Positions 30,047 through 39,334 of a stretch of DNA of 64,000 nt are shown one piece after another. The position numbers and the translations under genes are program-made. How positions within the stretch are numbered: position 1 is the first letter of the stretch; each line of letters begins with the position of its first letter. Source of the stretch: Janthinobacterium agaricidamnosum NBRC 102515 = DSM 9628 (GTDB lineage: Bacteria; Pseudomonadota; Gammaproteobacteria; Burkholderiales; Burkholderiaceae_D); contig NZ_HG322949.1 in assembly GCF_000723165.1 (NCBI RefSeq), positions 4,611,258-4,675,257 on the forward strand. The letters run 5' to 3'. Below the pieces are notes generated by a model. The model was not told the origin of the DNA. It did no database searches and worked only from the letters and a program-made list of their open reading frames with translations.

Positions 30047-31072
30047 ATGCCCCATCCATATTTCACCATCAACCATCGCGCCGCCATGCTGCTGGCGGCC
30101 GCGCTGCCGGCAGTAATACAGAGCGCCCAGGCCGCCGGCCCGTCCTACGGCGTCGAACTGCAAGGTTTCAGCTATCCCCATCCGATCCAGTCGTTCAACT
30201 TCATATCGCAGGGCCAGCCGCTGAAAATGGCGTATATGGACGTGGCGCCGAAAGGCACGCCGAACGGCCAGACCGCGGTGCTATTGCACGGAAAGAATTT
30301 CTGCGGCGCAACGTGGGAGCAGACCATCACCGCGCTCAGCGAGACCGGCTACCGGGTGGTGGCGCCGGATCAGATCGGCTTTTGCGCATCGACCAAGCCA
30401 GAACATTATCAATATACTTTCCAGCAACTGGCCGGCAATACCGCGGCGCTGCTGCAGCATATCGGCGTGACGCGCAGCGTCGTCATCGGCCATTCGACCG
30501 GCGGCATGCTGGCCACCCGTTATGCGCTGATGTATCCGCAAGCCGTGTCGCGGCTGGTACTGGTCAATCCGATCGGGCTGGAAGACTGGAAGGCGCTGGG
30601 CGTGCCGCACCGCACGGTCGACCAGTGGAACGAGCGCGAATTGAAACTCAGCGCCGAGTCGGTGCGGAACTATGAAAAATCGACCTATTACGTGAATCGC
30701 TGGAAACCGGAATATGAGCGCTGGGTCGACATGGTGGTCGGCTTGAACCAGGGTCCGGGCCACCAGCTGGTGGCGTGGAATTCGGCACTGATCTACGACA
30801 TGATCTTCACCCAGCCGGTGATCTATGAATTCCCGCTGCTGAAAATGCCGGTCGCGCTGATGATAGGCGACGCCGACACCACCGCGATCGGCAGCGACAT
30901 CGCGCCGCCGGAGGTCAAGGCCAGGGTCGGCCATTACGAAGTACTGGGCAAGCAAGCGGTCAAGCTGATCCCGCAAGGCCAGCTGATCGAATTCCCGGGC
31001 CTCGGCCATGCGCCGCAAATGGAGCAGCCGGACGCCTTCCACAAGGAACTGTTGAAAGTGCTGGCCCGGTAA
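30047..31072 (+). CDS. Exported alpha/beta hydrolase
   Basis: The 341-residue protein from 30047 has a GAGG ribosome site nine bases upstream and a signal peptide (MPHPYFTINHRAAMLLAAAL, cleavage after AQA). An in-frame ATG at 30014 lacks a ribosome site. The hydrolase core has the oxyanion strand VLLHGKNFCGATW, the nucleophile elbow GHSTGG (Ser150), an acidic residue in GDADTTAIG and the catalytic His in GLGHAPQMEQP. This is a complete triad, so an active periplasmic esterase or related hydrolase is expected. Substrate is not predictable. It is convergent with the peptide ABC operon. Confidence 0.9.
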   Translation: MPHPYFTINHRAAMLLAAALPAVIQSAQAAGPSYGVELQGFSYPHPIQSFNFISQGQPLKMAYMDVAPKGTPNGQTAVLLHGKNFCGATWEQTITALSETGYRVVAPDQIGFCASTKPEHYQYTFQQLAGNTAALLQHIGVTRSVVIGHSTGGMLATRYALMYPQAVSRLVLVNPIGLEDWKALGVPHRTVDQWNERELKLSAESVRNYEKSTYYVNRWKPEYERWVDMVVGLNQGPGHQLVAWNSALIYDMIFTQPVIYEFPLLKMPVALMIGDADTTAIGSDIAPPEVKARVGHYEVLGKQAVKLIPQGQLIEFPGLGHAPQMEQPDAFHKELLKVLAR

Positions 31073-31159
31073 TTGATTACGCCGCCGGAGTGGCCATATT
31101 TTGACAGGGCGGTTGCCTGTTCGCTCCTGCCCGGCTACCTGGCGATTGGCCAGCCACGC

Positions 31160-32992
31160 TTATCTGGCCGGCGCCGGGCTCATGCCGCGCGCCGGGGTCG
31201 ATTGCGAATCGATATCGATATAGCGCCACTCTTCCAGCAAGAAGGGATGCTTCTTGTAGCCCAGCACATTCTTTTGCGCCAGCACATTGCTGACGCTCGC
31301 ATAGCCGATCAGCACGCCGCCGGTCACTTCCAGCCGGCGCGCCATTTGACGGTACAGCGCGGCGCGTTCCGGGCCGGCCGGTAATGTCTGGCTGGCCACA
31401 TACCATTGATCGTATTGCGCATCCTGGTAGCAATTATTATTGCTCTGGTAAGAATTCGGGCCGTAAAACGATTGCATGAAACTATCGCCGTCAGGAGTAT
31501 CGGCGGCCATTGGCGCGTAGAACGCTTGCGACTTGCAATTCTTTAGTTCTTCGATCAGGTCGCCGACTGTTTTCAACTCGGTTTCCATCTGGATGCCGAG
31601 CGCGGTATAGGCCTTGCGCCATAACTCGGCGCGCAGCACGCCGGCGCTGCTGCTGACCGATGAAAAATGGATCAGCAGCGGTTTGCCGTCCGGTAAAGTG
31701 CGCCAGCCATCCGGGCCTTTTTTGTAGCCGAAGCGGTCGAGCAGCTTGTTGGCCAGCACCGGATCGTATTGCAGCACACTTGTGTAGTCCGGATCGTAGC
31801 CAGTCATGCCCGGCGCGACCGGATGGTCCTGGCGCTGGCCCTCGCCACGCAAGGCAATGCGGATTTCCTGATTCACATCGTAGGCCATTGCCATGGCCCG
31901 GCGCAACGCGATCTTTTCTTTCGAGAAGCCACCGACTACCGGATCTTTCATATTCCAGTAGTAGGCATTGATGGTCGGGGCCAAAAAGCGCGACAGTTGC
32001 ACTCCCCTGGCGGCCAGTTCCGGCCGCAGCTTGCCGTCCTGCAGCGCTTTCGCCGCCAGCTCGCCATGCAGCGCGAACAGATCGGCGGCGCCGCTCTGGA
32101 ACGACAGCCAGCCCGACTGGCCTTCGGTCTGGATGCTGATGTCGATGCGGCCGATCTGCGGCATCCTCTTGCCCTTCATCTGGGACACGATGCGCTGGTC
32201 GTCGGGATCGGCGCCAGGCGCGACATCCCAGGTTTCCGGCAAATGGTCGGTATTTTCATCCAATACGATACGGCTGCCGCGCACCCACTCGCCCAATTTG
32301 TAAAAGCTGGTGCCGACCGGATTCGACCCGACCGCGCCCTTGACATCGCCATAGCGTTCGACCACTTCACGCGCCAGCGCGGCGGCGGGCACCTGCGCCA
32401 GCAGCAGCGCAAAATTGAAATTGGCCTGCTTCAGATGGATGCGCAACGTGTATGGATCGAGCAACTCGAAACCGGCGACATTCTTGTCATAACTAAACTT
32501 CTTGTTTTTCCGGGCATCGGCCACCAATTCATCCAGGCCAAGCACCGCATCCTGTAATAAGGTGCTGTTCGGCGAGAACAGCCGCGGATCGGACAAGCGT
32601 TTCCAGGAGTACACAAAATCGGCCATCGTCAATGTGCGGCGCTTGCCCTTGAAGGCGGGGTCCGGCGTGAACAACATGCCTTTTTTGAGGCGGATGGTAT
32701 AGGTCTTGCCATCGGCCGAAATGTCCGGCATCGCGGCCGCCGCTTGCGGTATCACCTTGACCGGACGGGCCAGGTAATCATAGGTGTACAAGGTATCGAA
32801 AATGGCGTGTTCGATCACCAGGCTGGATTCATCGTTCGAGGTGGCCGGATCGAGGCCGGTCTCGGCGGCCGGCAAGATGTAATGCAAGACCTTCAGCGGC
32901 GCCGGCGCAGGGCTGGCCGCGGCCAGCGTGGGCATCGCGGTCAAGCCGACACAGCCAGCCAGCGCCAGGCGGCGCATCCATGGTGATTTCAT
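31160..32992 (-). CDS. Oligopeptide-type ABC transporter substrate-binding protein (copy B)
   Basis: A periplasmic binding protein of family 5 (610 residues from Met at 32992, chosen by match to the paralogue MKSPW...; an ATG at 33004 is also possible). It has a signal peptide ending PTLAAA, the LHYILPAAETGLDPATS start of the mature domain, the DGKTYTIRLKKGMLFTPD signature and the ADFVYSWKRL segment typical of DppA/OppA-like proteins. It is the last gene of the five-gene ABC operon, 66 bases after the ATPase gene. The opposite end of the operon encodes a close paralogue, so two ligand specificities may share one permease. Confidence 0.92.
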   Translation of the reverse strand: MKSPWMRRLALAGCVGLTAMPTLAAASPAPAPLKVLHYILPAAETGLDPATSNDESSLVIEHAIFDTLYTYDYLARPVKVIPQAAAAMPDISADGKTYTIRLKKGMLFTPDPAFKGKRRTLTMADFVYSWKRLSDPRLFSPNSTLLQDAVLGLDELVADARKNKKFSYDKNVAGFELLDPYTLRIHLKQANFNFALLLAQVPAAALAREVVERYGDVKGAVGSNPVGTSFYKLGEWVRGSRIVLDENTDHLPETWDVAPGADPDDQRIVSQMKGKRMPQIGRIDISIQTEGQSGWLSFQSGAADLFALHGELAAKALQDGKLRPELAARGVQLSRFLAPTINAYYWNMKDPVVGGFSKEKIALRRAMAMAYDVNQEIRIALRGEGQRQDHPVAPGMTGYDPDYTSVLQYDPVLANKLLDRFGYKKGPDGWRTLPDGKPLLIHFSSVSSSAGVLRAELWRKAYTALGIQMETELKTVGDLIEELKNCKSQAFYAPMAADTPDGDSFMQSFYGPNSYQSNNNCYQDAQYDQWYVASQTLPAGPERAALYRQMARRLEVTGGVLIGYASVSNVLAQKNVLGYKKHPFLLEEWRYIDIDSQSTPARGMSPAPAR

Positions 32993-33070
32993 TGTAACTT
33001 TCATTATGTGCAGCGTGGCCCCGCCAGGGAAAAACCGCCGCAGCGCGCACTGGCGCTCCGGCGGGTGCCG

Positions 33071-34792
33071 CTACAGCTGCATGCCGCGGGGAATCGCGCC
33101 GAGCAGGGTTTGCGTATAAGGATGGGTAGGATTACGGTACAACTCATCCGAATTCGCGATCTCGACCACCGCGCCCTGGTTCATCACCATCACCTGGTCG
33201 GCGATATATTTGACCACTGACAAGTCGTGCGAAATGAAGATGTAGCTGAGGCCGAATTCATCCTGCAAATCCTGCAGCAAATTCAAGACCTGGGCTTGCA
33301 CCGATACGTCCAGCGCCGACACCGATTCATCGCACACCAGGATTTCCGGCTGCATCGTCAGGCAGCGCGCGATCGCGATGCGCTGGCGCTGGCCGCCGGA
33401 GAATTCATGCGGATAACGGTGGAATGCTTGCGCCGGCAAGCCGACCTTTTCCAGCAGCCAATAGGCTTTTTCGATGCGCTCCTTGTCGTTGCCGCCGATC
33501 TTGTGGATGCGCATCGGCTCCAGCAAGATTTGTCCGACAGTAAAACGCGGATTCAGCGACGCATACGGATTCTGGAAAATAATCTGGATGCGGCGTTTAT
33601 ACGGCAAGTATTCGCGGTCCGGCATGGCGATCAAGTCCTTGCCTTCGAACATGGCGGTACCGCCGGTCGCCTTGTGCAGACGCAACAAGGTCAAACCAAC
33701 GGTGGTCTTGCCGGAACCGGATTCGCCGACCACGCCGAGGGTCTTGCCGCGCGGCAGGTTGAACGATACATCCTTGACGGCCTTGAATTCGCGCTTGCCG
33801 AACAGCCCTTCGCGCAGGTAAAAACTCTTGCTGAGGTTTTTCACCACCAGCACGTTTTCATCGTCCGGCACATAACCCCGGCTGCGTTCGCGCACTTCGA
33901 TGCCGGGACCGGCGCTGCCATTCAGGTAATCGTTGATGATCGGCAAACGCCAAGGCCGGTGATCCAGCGATGGACGGCAATGCAGCAATGCCTTGGTGTA
34001 GGAATCTTGCGGGTCGTCGAATACTTGCCTGACGTCGCCCGTTTCGCGCACTTCGCCATGGCGCATCACGATGACCTGGTCGGCGATCTCGCCCACCAGG
34101 CCCAGGTCGTGGGTGATGAACAAGACCGACATCTGGTGTTTCTTTTGCAGCTTGGCGATCAAATCCATGATCTGCTTCTGGATCGTCACGTCGAGCGCGG
34201 TGGTCGGCTCGTCGGCGATCAGCAATTTCGGTTCGCAGGCGATCGCCATCGCGATCATCACGCGCTGCTGCTGGCCGCCCGACATCTGGTTCGGATAAGC
34301 GTCGATCTTGGTCTTCGGATCGGGAATCCCGACTTCTTCCAGCAATGCCAGCGTGCGGGCGCGGGCTTGCTTGCGGTCCATGCCCATGTGCTGGCGCAAT
34401 ACTTCGGCGATCTGGAAACCGACCGTGAACACCGGATTCAGCGACGACATCGGTTCCTGGAAGATCATCGAAATATCCTTGCCGCACATGTCGCGCCGCT
34501 CGGCGATGGACAGTTTCAGCAAGTCGCGGCCGTCGAAGAAAATGCCGCTGGCCGGATCGATGATGGTGTTATCCGGCGGCAGCAGCCCCATCACCGCCAG
34601 CGAACTGACCGACTTGCCGCTGCCGGACTCGCCGACCAGCGCCACGGTGGCATTGCGCGGTATGTTGAAGGAAAGGCCTTTGACGGCTTCGAAGGTATTC
34701 TTTTTATCGAGCCGGAACGTGACGCGCAGATTGCGCACTTCCAGCAAATTGTCCGGACTCATGGGAGCTTGATTGGTATGTGCTTGATGCAT
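33071..34792 (-). CDS. Fused double ATP-binding protein of an oligopeptide-type ABC transporter
   Basis: The 573-residue protein carries two complete ABC domains, as in YejF or GsiA. Domain 1: Walker A GESGSGKS (54-61), signature MSGGQQQR, Walker B LLIADEPT. Domain 2: Walker A GESGSGKT (356-363), signature FSGGQRQR, Walker B ILVCDES. Each domain has the OppD/OppF C-terminal segment. Both sites appear catalytically intact. It lies 12 bases downstream of the permease gene and drives uptake through the two permeases encoded upstream. Confidence 0.95.
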   Translation of the reverse strand: MHQAHTNQAPMSPDNLLEVRNLRVTFRLDKKNTFEAVKGLSFNIPRNATVALVGESGSGKSVSSLAVMGLLPPDNTIIDPASGIFFDGRDLLKLSIAERRDMCGKDISMIFQEPMSSLNPVFTVGFQIAEVLRQHMGMDRKQARARTLALLEEVGIPDPKTKIDAYPNQMSGGQQQRVMIAMAIACEPKLLIADEPTTALDVTIQKQIMDLIAKLQKKHQMSVLFITHDLGLVGEIADQVIVMRHGEVRETGDVRQVFDDPQDSYTKALLHCRPSLDHRPWRLPIINDYLNGSAGPGIEVRERSRGYVPDDENVLVVKNLSKSFYLREGLFGKREFKAVKDVSFNLPRGKTLGVVGESGSGKTTVGLTLLRLHKATGGTAMFEGKDLIAMPDREYLPYKRRIQIIFQNPYASLNPRFTVGQILLEPMRIHKIGGNDKERIEKAYWLLEKVGLPAQAFHRYPHEFSGGQRQRIAIARCLTMQPEILVCDESVSALDVSVQAQVLNLLQDLQDEFGLSYIFISHDLSVVKYIADQVMVMNQGAVVEIANSDELYRNPTHPYTQTLLGAIPRGMQL

Positions 34793-34804
34793 GGCGCTTC
34801 CTGT

Positions 34805-35941
34805 TTATTTCACTTTGGGATCGAGCGCATCGCGCAGCGCATCGGTAAACAGCGAGAACGCCGTCACCAGTACCGCCATCGCCACCGCTGCGGCGGTCAA
34901 TTGCCACCACTTGCCAAGAATCAATTCGTTTTGCGCCTCGTTCAGCATGCTGCCCCAGGACACCACGCCGACCGGCACGCCGAAACCGAGGAAGCTCAGG
35001 ATCACCTCGGCCTTGATGAAACCGACCACCAGGATCGACATTTGCACCAGCGCCACGTGGCTGATGTTCGGGAAGATGTGCGAGAACATCTTGCGCCAGT
35101 GCGACGCGCCGATCGCGTCGGCCGCCATCACGTATTCGCGTGCCTTGTGCTTGATGTATTCGGCGCGGATCTGGCGGTACGGCCCGGTCCAGCCGGTCAG
35201 GCCGAGGATCAGCACGATGGTGGTCACGCCTTTTTGCTGCAATACGGCGGCCACCGTCAAGATCATCAGGATCGATGGGATCGACGTGAAGATGCTGTAG
35301 AACCAGTTAAAGAAATCGTCGATGAAGCCGCCGTAATAACCGGAAAACGCGCCGAACAAGGTGCCGAGGATGACTGCCAGCAAGGCCGCCACCAGGCCGA
35401 CCACGATCGACGTTTCGGCGCCCTTGATGGTTTTCTTGAGGATGTCATGGCCCCACTTGTCGGCGCCGAACGGCAGCGTTTCGCGCTTGGCCAGCACGCC
35501 GCCCTCGCGCACATGGCCGAGTGCGATATGCAATTGCGTCATCTCGGCCGCCAGCGGATCGGCCACGCCGTACATATCGATGGTCAGCGACGGATCGCGG
35601 CCGATTTCGGCCTTCAACTGGCGGATATCCTCGGCCAGCGGATCGAGCACATTGACCGGGGTCGGCGCATCGGCGTCGACCGCTTTCCTGACCGCGAAAC
35701 CGGAAGTGGCGTCGGCGCCGACAAAGGCCGGCGGTGCATAACTGACAGCGACTTCGTTTTCCCAGTCGGACACGATCAAGCCGCTGGCCGACAGCACCAG
35801 CATCAACAGGAACGCGCCGACCACGGCCAGTGCCGCCATGGCGACTTTATCGGCGCGCAAACGGCGCCAGGCCAGCGCCCACAGGCCGGGCGAGGCGATG
35901 GCCGGCGCAGCGGCCGCCGGCGAAATGGTTGTATTCGACAT
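34805..35941 (-). CDS. ABC transporter permease, OppC/YejE-type
   Basis: A 378-residue inner-membrane permease with one N-terminal helix (about 35-58), a periplasmic segment of about 110 residues, and a BPD_transp_1 core with five helices. The cytoplasmic coupling loop EYVMAADAIGASHWRKMFSHIFPNI is present. The large periplasmic insertion resembles YejE of the microcin C/peptide transporter. ATG 35941 has AAGGAT upstream; a GTG one codon before is possible. It follows the other permease by eight bases. Confidence 0.93.
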   Translation of the reverse strand: MSNTTISPAAAAPAIASPGLWALAWRRLRADKVAMAALAVVGAFLLMLVLSASGLIVSDWENEVAVSYAPPAFVGADATSGFAVRKAVDADAPTPVNVLDPLAEDIRQLKAEIGRDPSLTIDMYGVADPLAAEMTQLHIALGHVREGGVLAKRETLPFGADKWGHDILKKTIKGAETSIVVGLVAALLAVILGTLFGAFSGYYGGFIDDFFNWFYSIFTSIPSILMILTVAAVLQQKGVTTIVLILGLTGWTGPYRQIRAEYIKHKAREYVMAADAIGASHWRKMFSHIFPNISHVALVQMSILVVGFIKAEVILSFLGFGVPVGVVSWGSMLNEAQNELILGKWWQLTAAAVAMAVLVTAFSLFTDALRDALDPKVK

Positions 35942-35949
35942 CACTATCC

Positions 35950-36888
35950 TTACTTCAGTTGTACGCGTGGATCGACCGCCTGATACATCAGGTCAGTGAG
36001 CAAGTTGAAGATCATGGTGGCGACGGCGACATACACGGTAATCGCCTTGATCACCGGAAAATCGCTGCGCTCGACGGCCAGGATCACTTCGCGGCCGATG
36101 CCGGGGATGCCGAAGAACCGTTCCAGCAGGAACGCGCCGATCAGCAGCGCCGGCAAGTTGGACATCACATAGGTGATGATCGGAATCGCCGCGTTGCGCA
36201 GCACGTGGACCCACATGATGCGGCCTTCCTTCAAGCCCTTGGCGCGCGCGGTGCGCACATAATCCTGGCTCGCCTCATCCAGCACGAAGGTGCGGAACAG
36301 GCGCAGCGTCGGCGCGATCGATACCGCCAGGCCGATCAGGATCGGCAGCGTCGAATAGCGCAGCAGGTTTTCCCAGAAACTGTCGCCCCAGCCTTGCACC
36401 GGGAACAGGCCCAGCTTGTAGGCGAAACCGTACTGGAACACGATGATGTAGACCAGGATGCTGATCGACATGCCGACGGTGCAGGCGATCATCACCGCGC
36501 GGTCGGTCAGCGAGCCGCGCACGAAGGCGATCACCAGCGCCAGCGCGATGCCGAAGAAGGTTTCCAGGATGGTCAGCGGTATCAGCACCGTCAGCGACGG
36601 GCCGAGCCGGCTGGCGATGATGTGCGACACGGTTTCGCCGGTGGCCCAGCTCTGGCCAAAATCGAAGGTGACGATTTGCTTGATGAAAATCCACAACTGG
36701 ATGTAGTACGGCTGGTCGACGCCCAGCTGGCGGCGGATATTGGCGATGCTTTCGGCATTAGACATCTTGCCGGCCAGGATGTAGGCCGGATCGCCGCCGA
36801 CCCAGTTAAACAAGATAAACACCAGCAAGACCACGCCCAGCATGGTGGGCAGCATTTGCCACAGGCGGCGCAGGATATAAGCAAACAT
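35950..36888 (-). CDS. ABC transporter permease, OppB/YejB-type
   Basis: A 312-residue inner-membrane protein with the standard first helix (MFAYILRRLWQMLPTMLGVV), an FDFGQSWATGETVSHII segment and the coupling loop DYVRTARAKGLKEGRIMWVH. It has about six helices. With the OppC-type protein it forms the peptide channel. It starts 28 bases downstream of binding protein copy A. Confidence 0.94.
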   Translation of the reverse strand: MFAYILRRLWQMLPTMLGVVLLVFILFNWVGGDPAYILAGKMSNAESIANIRRQLGVDQPYYIQLWIFIKQIVTFDFGQSWATGETVSHIIASRLGPSLTVLIPLTILETFFGIALALVIAFVRGSLTDRAVMIACTVGMSISILVYIIVFQYGFAYKLGLFPVQGWGDSFWENLLRYSTLPILIGLAVSIAPTLRLFRTFVLDEASQDYVRTARAKGLKEGRIMWVHVLRNAAIPIITYVMSNLPALLIGAFLLERFFGIPGIGREVILAVERSDFPVIKAITVYVAVATMIFNLLTDLMYQAVDPRVQLK

Positions 36889-36916
36889 GATATTTCCTAA
36901 AAGTTATAAGCAGCGC

Positions 36917-38725
36917 TTATTTAGCCAGCGCCGGGTCGATATCGATGTATTGGAATTCCTCCAGCAGCACTGGATGCTTCTTGTAGCCGAGCACGGTCTT
37001 TTGCGCCAGCATATTGCGGTAGCGGGCATAGCCGATCAGCGAACCGGCGTTCACTTCCAGCTGGCGTGCCATCTTGTGGTACAGCGCGTCGCGTTCCGGA
37101 CCGTCCGGCAATTTCTGGCTGGCGGCATACCATTGGTCATATACCGGGTCCTGGTAACAGCCATTGTTATTCTGCTTGGCGTTCGGACCGTAAAACAATT
37201 GCATGAAGTTATCGCCGTCCGGATAGTCGGCAATCCATGGCGCGGTACGCGTCTGCAACTTGCAATTCTTTTCCTCTTTCATGATGTCGCTGAAAATCAT
37301 GCGGTCGTTTTCCATCCTGATGCCGATCGCGTTGTAGGTCTTGCGCCACATCTCGGCTTGCAGCACGCCATTGGCTTCGTTGCGCGACACATAGCGGATC
37401 AGCAGCGGCTTGCCGTCCGGCAAAGTCCGCCAGCCATCCGCGCCCTTCTTGTAGCCGAATTTGTCGAGCAGCTTGTTGGCCAGCACCGGATCGTATTGCA
37501 GCAAGCTCTTGTATTTGGGATCGTAGCCGACCACGCCCGGCGGGATCGGATAGTCGAGGCGCTGGGCCTGGCCATTCCACACGATGCGGATTTCCTCATC
37601 GATATTGTGGGCCATCGCAATCGCGCGGCGCAGTGCGATTTTCTCTTTCGAGAAACCGCCCAGTACCGGATCTTCCATATTCCAGTAGTAATACGTCATT
37701 TCCGGATCCAACAGGCGCGACAGTTGCACGCCCTTGGTCGCCAGTTCCGGCCGCAACTTGCCGTCGAGCATCGCTTTCGGCGCCAGCGGACCATCCAGCC
37801 AGAACAGGTCGGTGCCGCCGCTCTGGAATGACAGCCAGCGCGACTGATCTTCGATCATCACGCTGATCTCGATGCGGCCGATTTGCGGTATCTTCTTGCC
37901 CTTCATCTGGGCCACGATGCGCTGGTCGTCGGGATCGTCGCCAGCCTGGAAATTCCAGGTTTCCGGCAAATGGTCGGTGTTTTCATTCAAGACGATGCGG
38001 TTGCCGCGCACCCACTCGCCCAATTTATAAAAGGCGCTGCCGACCGGGTTCGACGCGACCTCGCCCTTGATATCGCCATATTTCTCGACCACTTCGCGCG
38101 CCAGCGCCGACGTCGGCTGATGCGCCAGCACCATCGGCAAATTGAAGTCGGTCTGTTTCAGGTGGATACGCAGCGTGTACGGATCGAGGATCTCGAAACC
38201 GGCGACATTCTTGTCGTAATCGAGTTTATTGGTTTTCTTGGCTTCTGCCGCCAACTCATCAAAGCCGACGATCTTGTTTTCAAACAGCCAGCTATGCGGC
38301 GACGCCAGGCGCGGATCGAACAAGCGCTTCCAGGAATACACAAAGTCGGCCATCGTCAATTCGCGGCGCTTGCCCTTGAACGCTGGATCGGGCGTAAACA
38401 AGATGCCCTTTTTCAAGCGGATGGTGTACGTCTTGCCATCGGCCGAAATTTCCGGCAGCGCGGCGGCCGCTTGCGGCACGATCCTGGCCGGACGCGCCAG
38501 GTAGTCATAGGTATACAGCGTGTCGAACATCGCCTGGACAATCAGGTTGCTGTACAGGTCGCGCGCGGTGGCTGGATCAAAACCAGTTTCGGCGGCCGGT
38601 AAGATATAGCGCAAAACCTTGACCGGCGCTTTGGCGGCGGCCGCGGCGCTGGCGGCCAGCGGCGTGATACCGGCCATGCCGATACAGGCGGCCAGCGCCA
38701 GGCGGCGTATCCATGGTGACTTCAT
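36917..38725 (-). CDS. Oligopeptide-type ABC transporter substrate-binding protein (copy A)
   Basis: First gene of the operon; 602 residues from Met at 38725, which has GGAAAGG about six bases before it. The signal peptide (MKSPWIRRLALAACIGMAG, ending ASAAAAAK) precedes a family-5 binding domain with VLRYILPAAETGFDPATA and DGKTYTIRLKKGILFTPD. It is highly similar to copy B at the end of the operon through nearly its entire length, so one arose from the other by duplication. YejA-like members bind peptides or peptide-nucleotide compounds; the ligand here is not known. Confidence 0.93.
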   Translation of the reverse strand: MKSPWIRRLALAACIGMAGITPLAASAAAAAKAPVKVLRYILPAAETGFDPATARDLYSNLIVQAMFDTLYTYDYLARPARIVPQAAAALPEISADGKTYTIRLKKGILFTPDPAFKGKRRELTMADFVYSWKRLFDPRLASPHSWLFENKIVGFDELAAEAKKTNKLDYDKNVAGFEILDPYTLRIHLKQTDFNLPMVLAHQPTSALAREVVEKYGDIKGEVASNPVGSAFYKLGEWVRGNRIVLNENTDHLPETWNFQAGDDPDDQRIVAQMKGKKIPQIGRIEISVMIEDQSRWLSFQSGGTDLFWLDGPLAPKAMLDGKLRPELATKGVQLSRLLDPEMTYYYWNMEDPVLGGFSKEKIALRRAIAMAHNIDEEIRIVWNGQAQRLDYPIPPGVVGYDPKYKSLLQYDPVLANKLLDKFGYKKGADGWRTLPDGKPLLIRYVSRNEANGVLQAEMWRKTYNAIGIRMENDRMIFSDIMKEEKNCKLQTRTAPWIADYPDGDNFMQLFYGPNAKQNNNGCYQDPVYDQWYAASQKLPDGPERDALYHKMARQLEVNAGSLIGYARYRNMLAQKTVLGYKKHPVLLEEFQYIDIDPALAK

Positions 38726-38988
38726 GTAAAACCTTTCCATCTCTGTTATTTCCGCATTGAATTAGTGCACTGTGATCGCCATCCGCTGGATTGCAGCCGA
38801 CAGCTTCCAAGTTCCATCCCTGTGGCGCAAACTCTACGCAAGATTTGTGCCTTGCCCGCAAGGTACAGGCGTTTCCCCGCCGCGTCAAAAAAAGGCGTAA
38901 CGATAACGCATATTTCGCGCCTCAGGCTTAAGGCATGGGGGTTGAAAAAGACCGTGATGCAGCGCAACATAGTTGTCTAGACATGACA

Positions 38989-39005
38989 TTGCTGCGACGC
39001 AGCAA
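38989..39005. promoter_or_regulatory. Inverted repeat TTGCTGC-GAC-GCAGCAA (site 1)
   Basis: A perfect 17-base inverted repeat with arms TTGCTGC/GCAGCAA around GAC. The same 15-base core pattern recurs at 39082-39096 with TTT in the centre. Both lie in the divergent promoter region, which suggests either a pair of operator sites or related RNA stem-loops. Confidence 0.5.
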
Positions 39006-39080
39006 ATTGACACAAAAACATATCCGTAGGAACCCTTACGTTGCTTCTCATTGTAAAGTTGAAATCTAAAAAATTTCAAT

Positions 39081-39114
39081 ATGCTGCTTTGCAGCATTTA
39101 TTTTTTATTTTTTT
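39081..39114 (+). terminator. Terminator-like hairpin, second TGCTGC/GCAGCA repeat
   Basis: ATGCTGC-TTT-GCAGCAT (39081-39097) is followed by a T-rich tract to 39114, giving the form of an intrinsic terminator on the plus strand. Another hairpin, TTGAAAT with ATTTCAA (39059-39079), is directly before it. No plus-strand gene ends here, so it may end a small RNA or shield the receptor promoter. Confidence 0.5.
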
Positions 39115-39175
39115 GATATTCCTAAAAAAGCATCGAAAATTATGTTGTTTCTATGCCGAATAAGAACGCTCTTCG

Positions 39176-39205
39176 TTGACACTCAAAGCCGCCAAGTGGT
39201 CTTAT
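39176..39205 (+). promoter_or_regulatory. Possible promoter of the TonB receptor at 39335
   Basis: A perfect TTGACA -35 (39176-39181) is followed after 18 bases by TCTTAT (39200-39205), a weak -10. The receptor ATG is 130 bases downstream. Confidence 0.35.
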
Positions 39206-39334
39206 GACCCCGAGGAAAAATAACTGAATAGAATTTTTCCACATCGATTGCCGACGCAGCAATCGCCTTTGAAAAAAAATGCCGAACGTCTTGCTTACCC
39301 GGCCGGACCGACGGTTTTAATGGGAGTTTTGAGA

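Larger units (their letters stand above)
38726..39334. other. Regulatory region between the peptide ABC operon and a TonB receptor
   Basis: A 600-base divergent region without a supported gene, strongly AT-rich from 38880 to 39250. It holds two TGCTGC-NNN-GCAGCA inverted repeats (38990-39004 and 39082-39096), the palindrome TGTCTAGACA (38974-38983), a terminator-like hairpin and a possible promoter for the receptor, listed separately. Confidence 0.6.
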
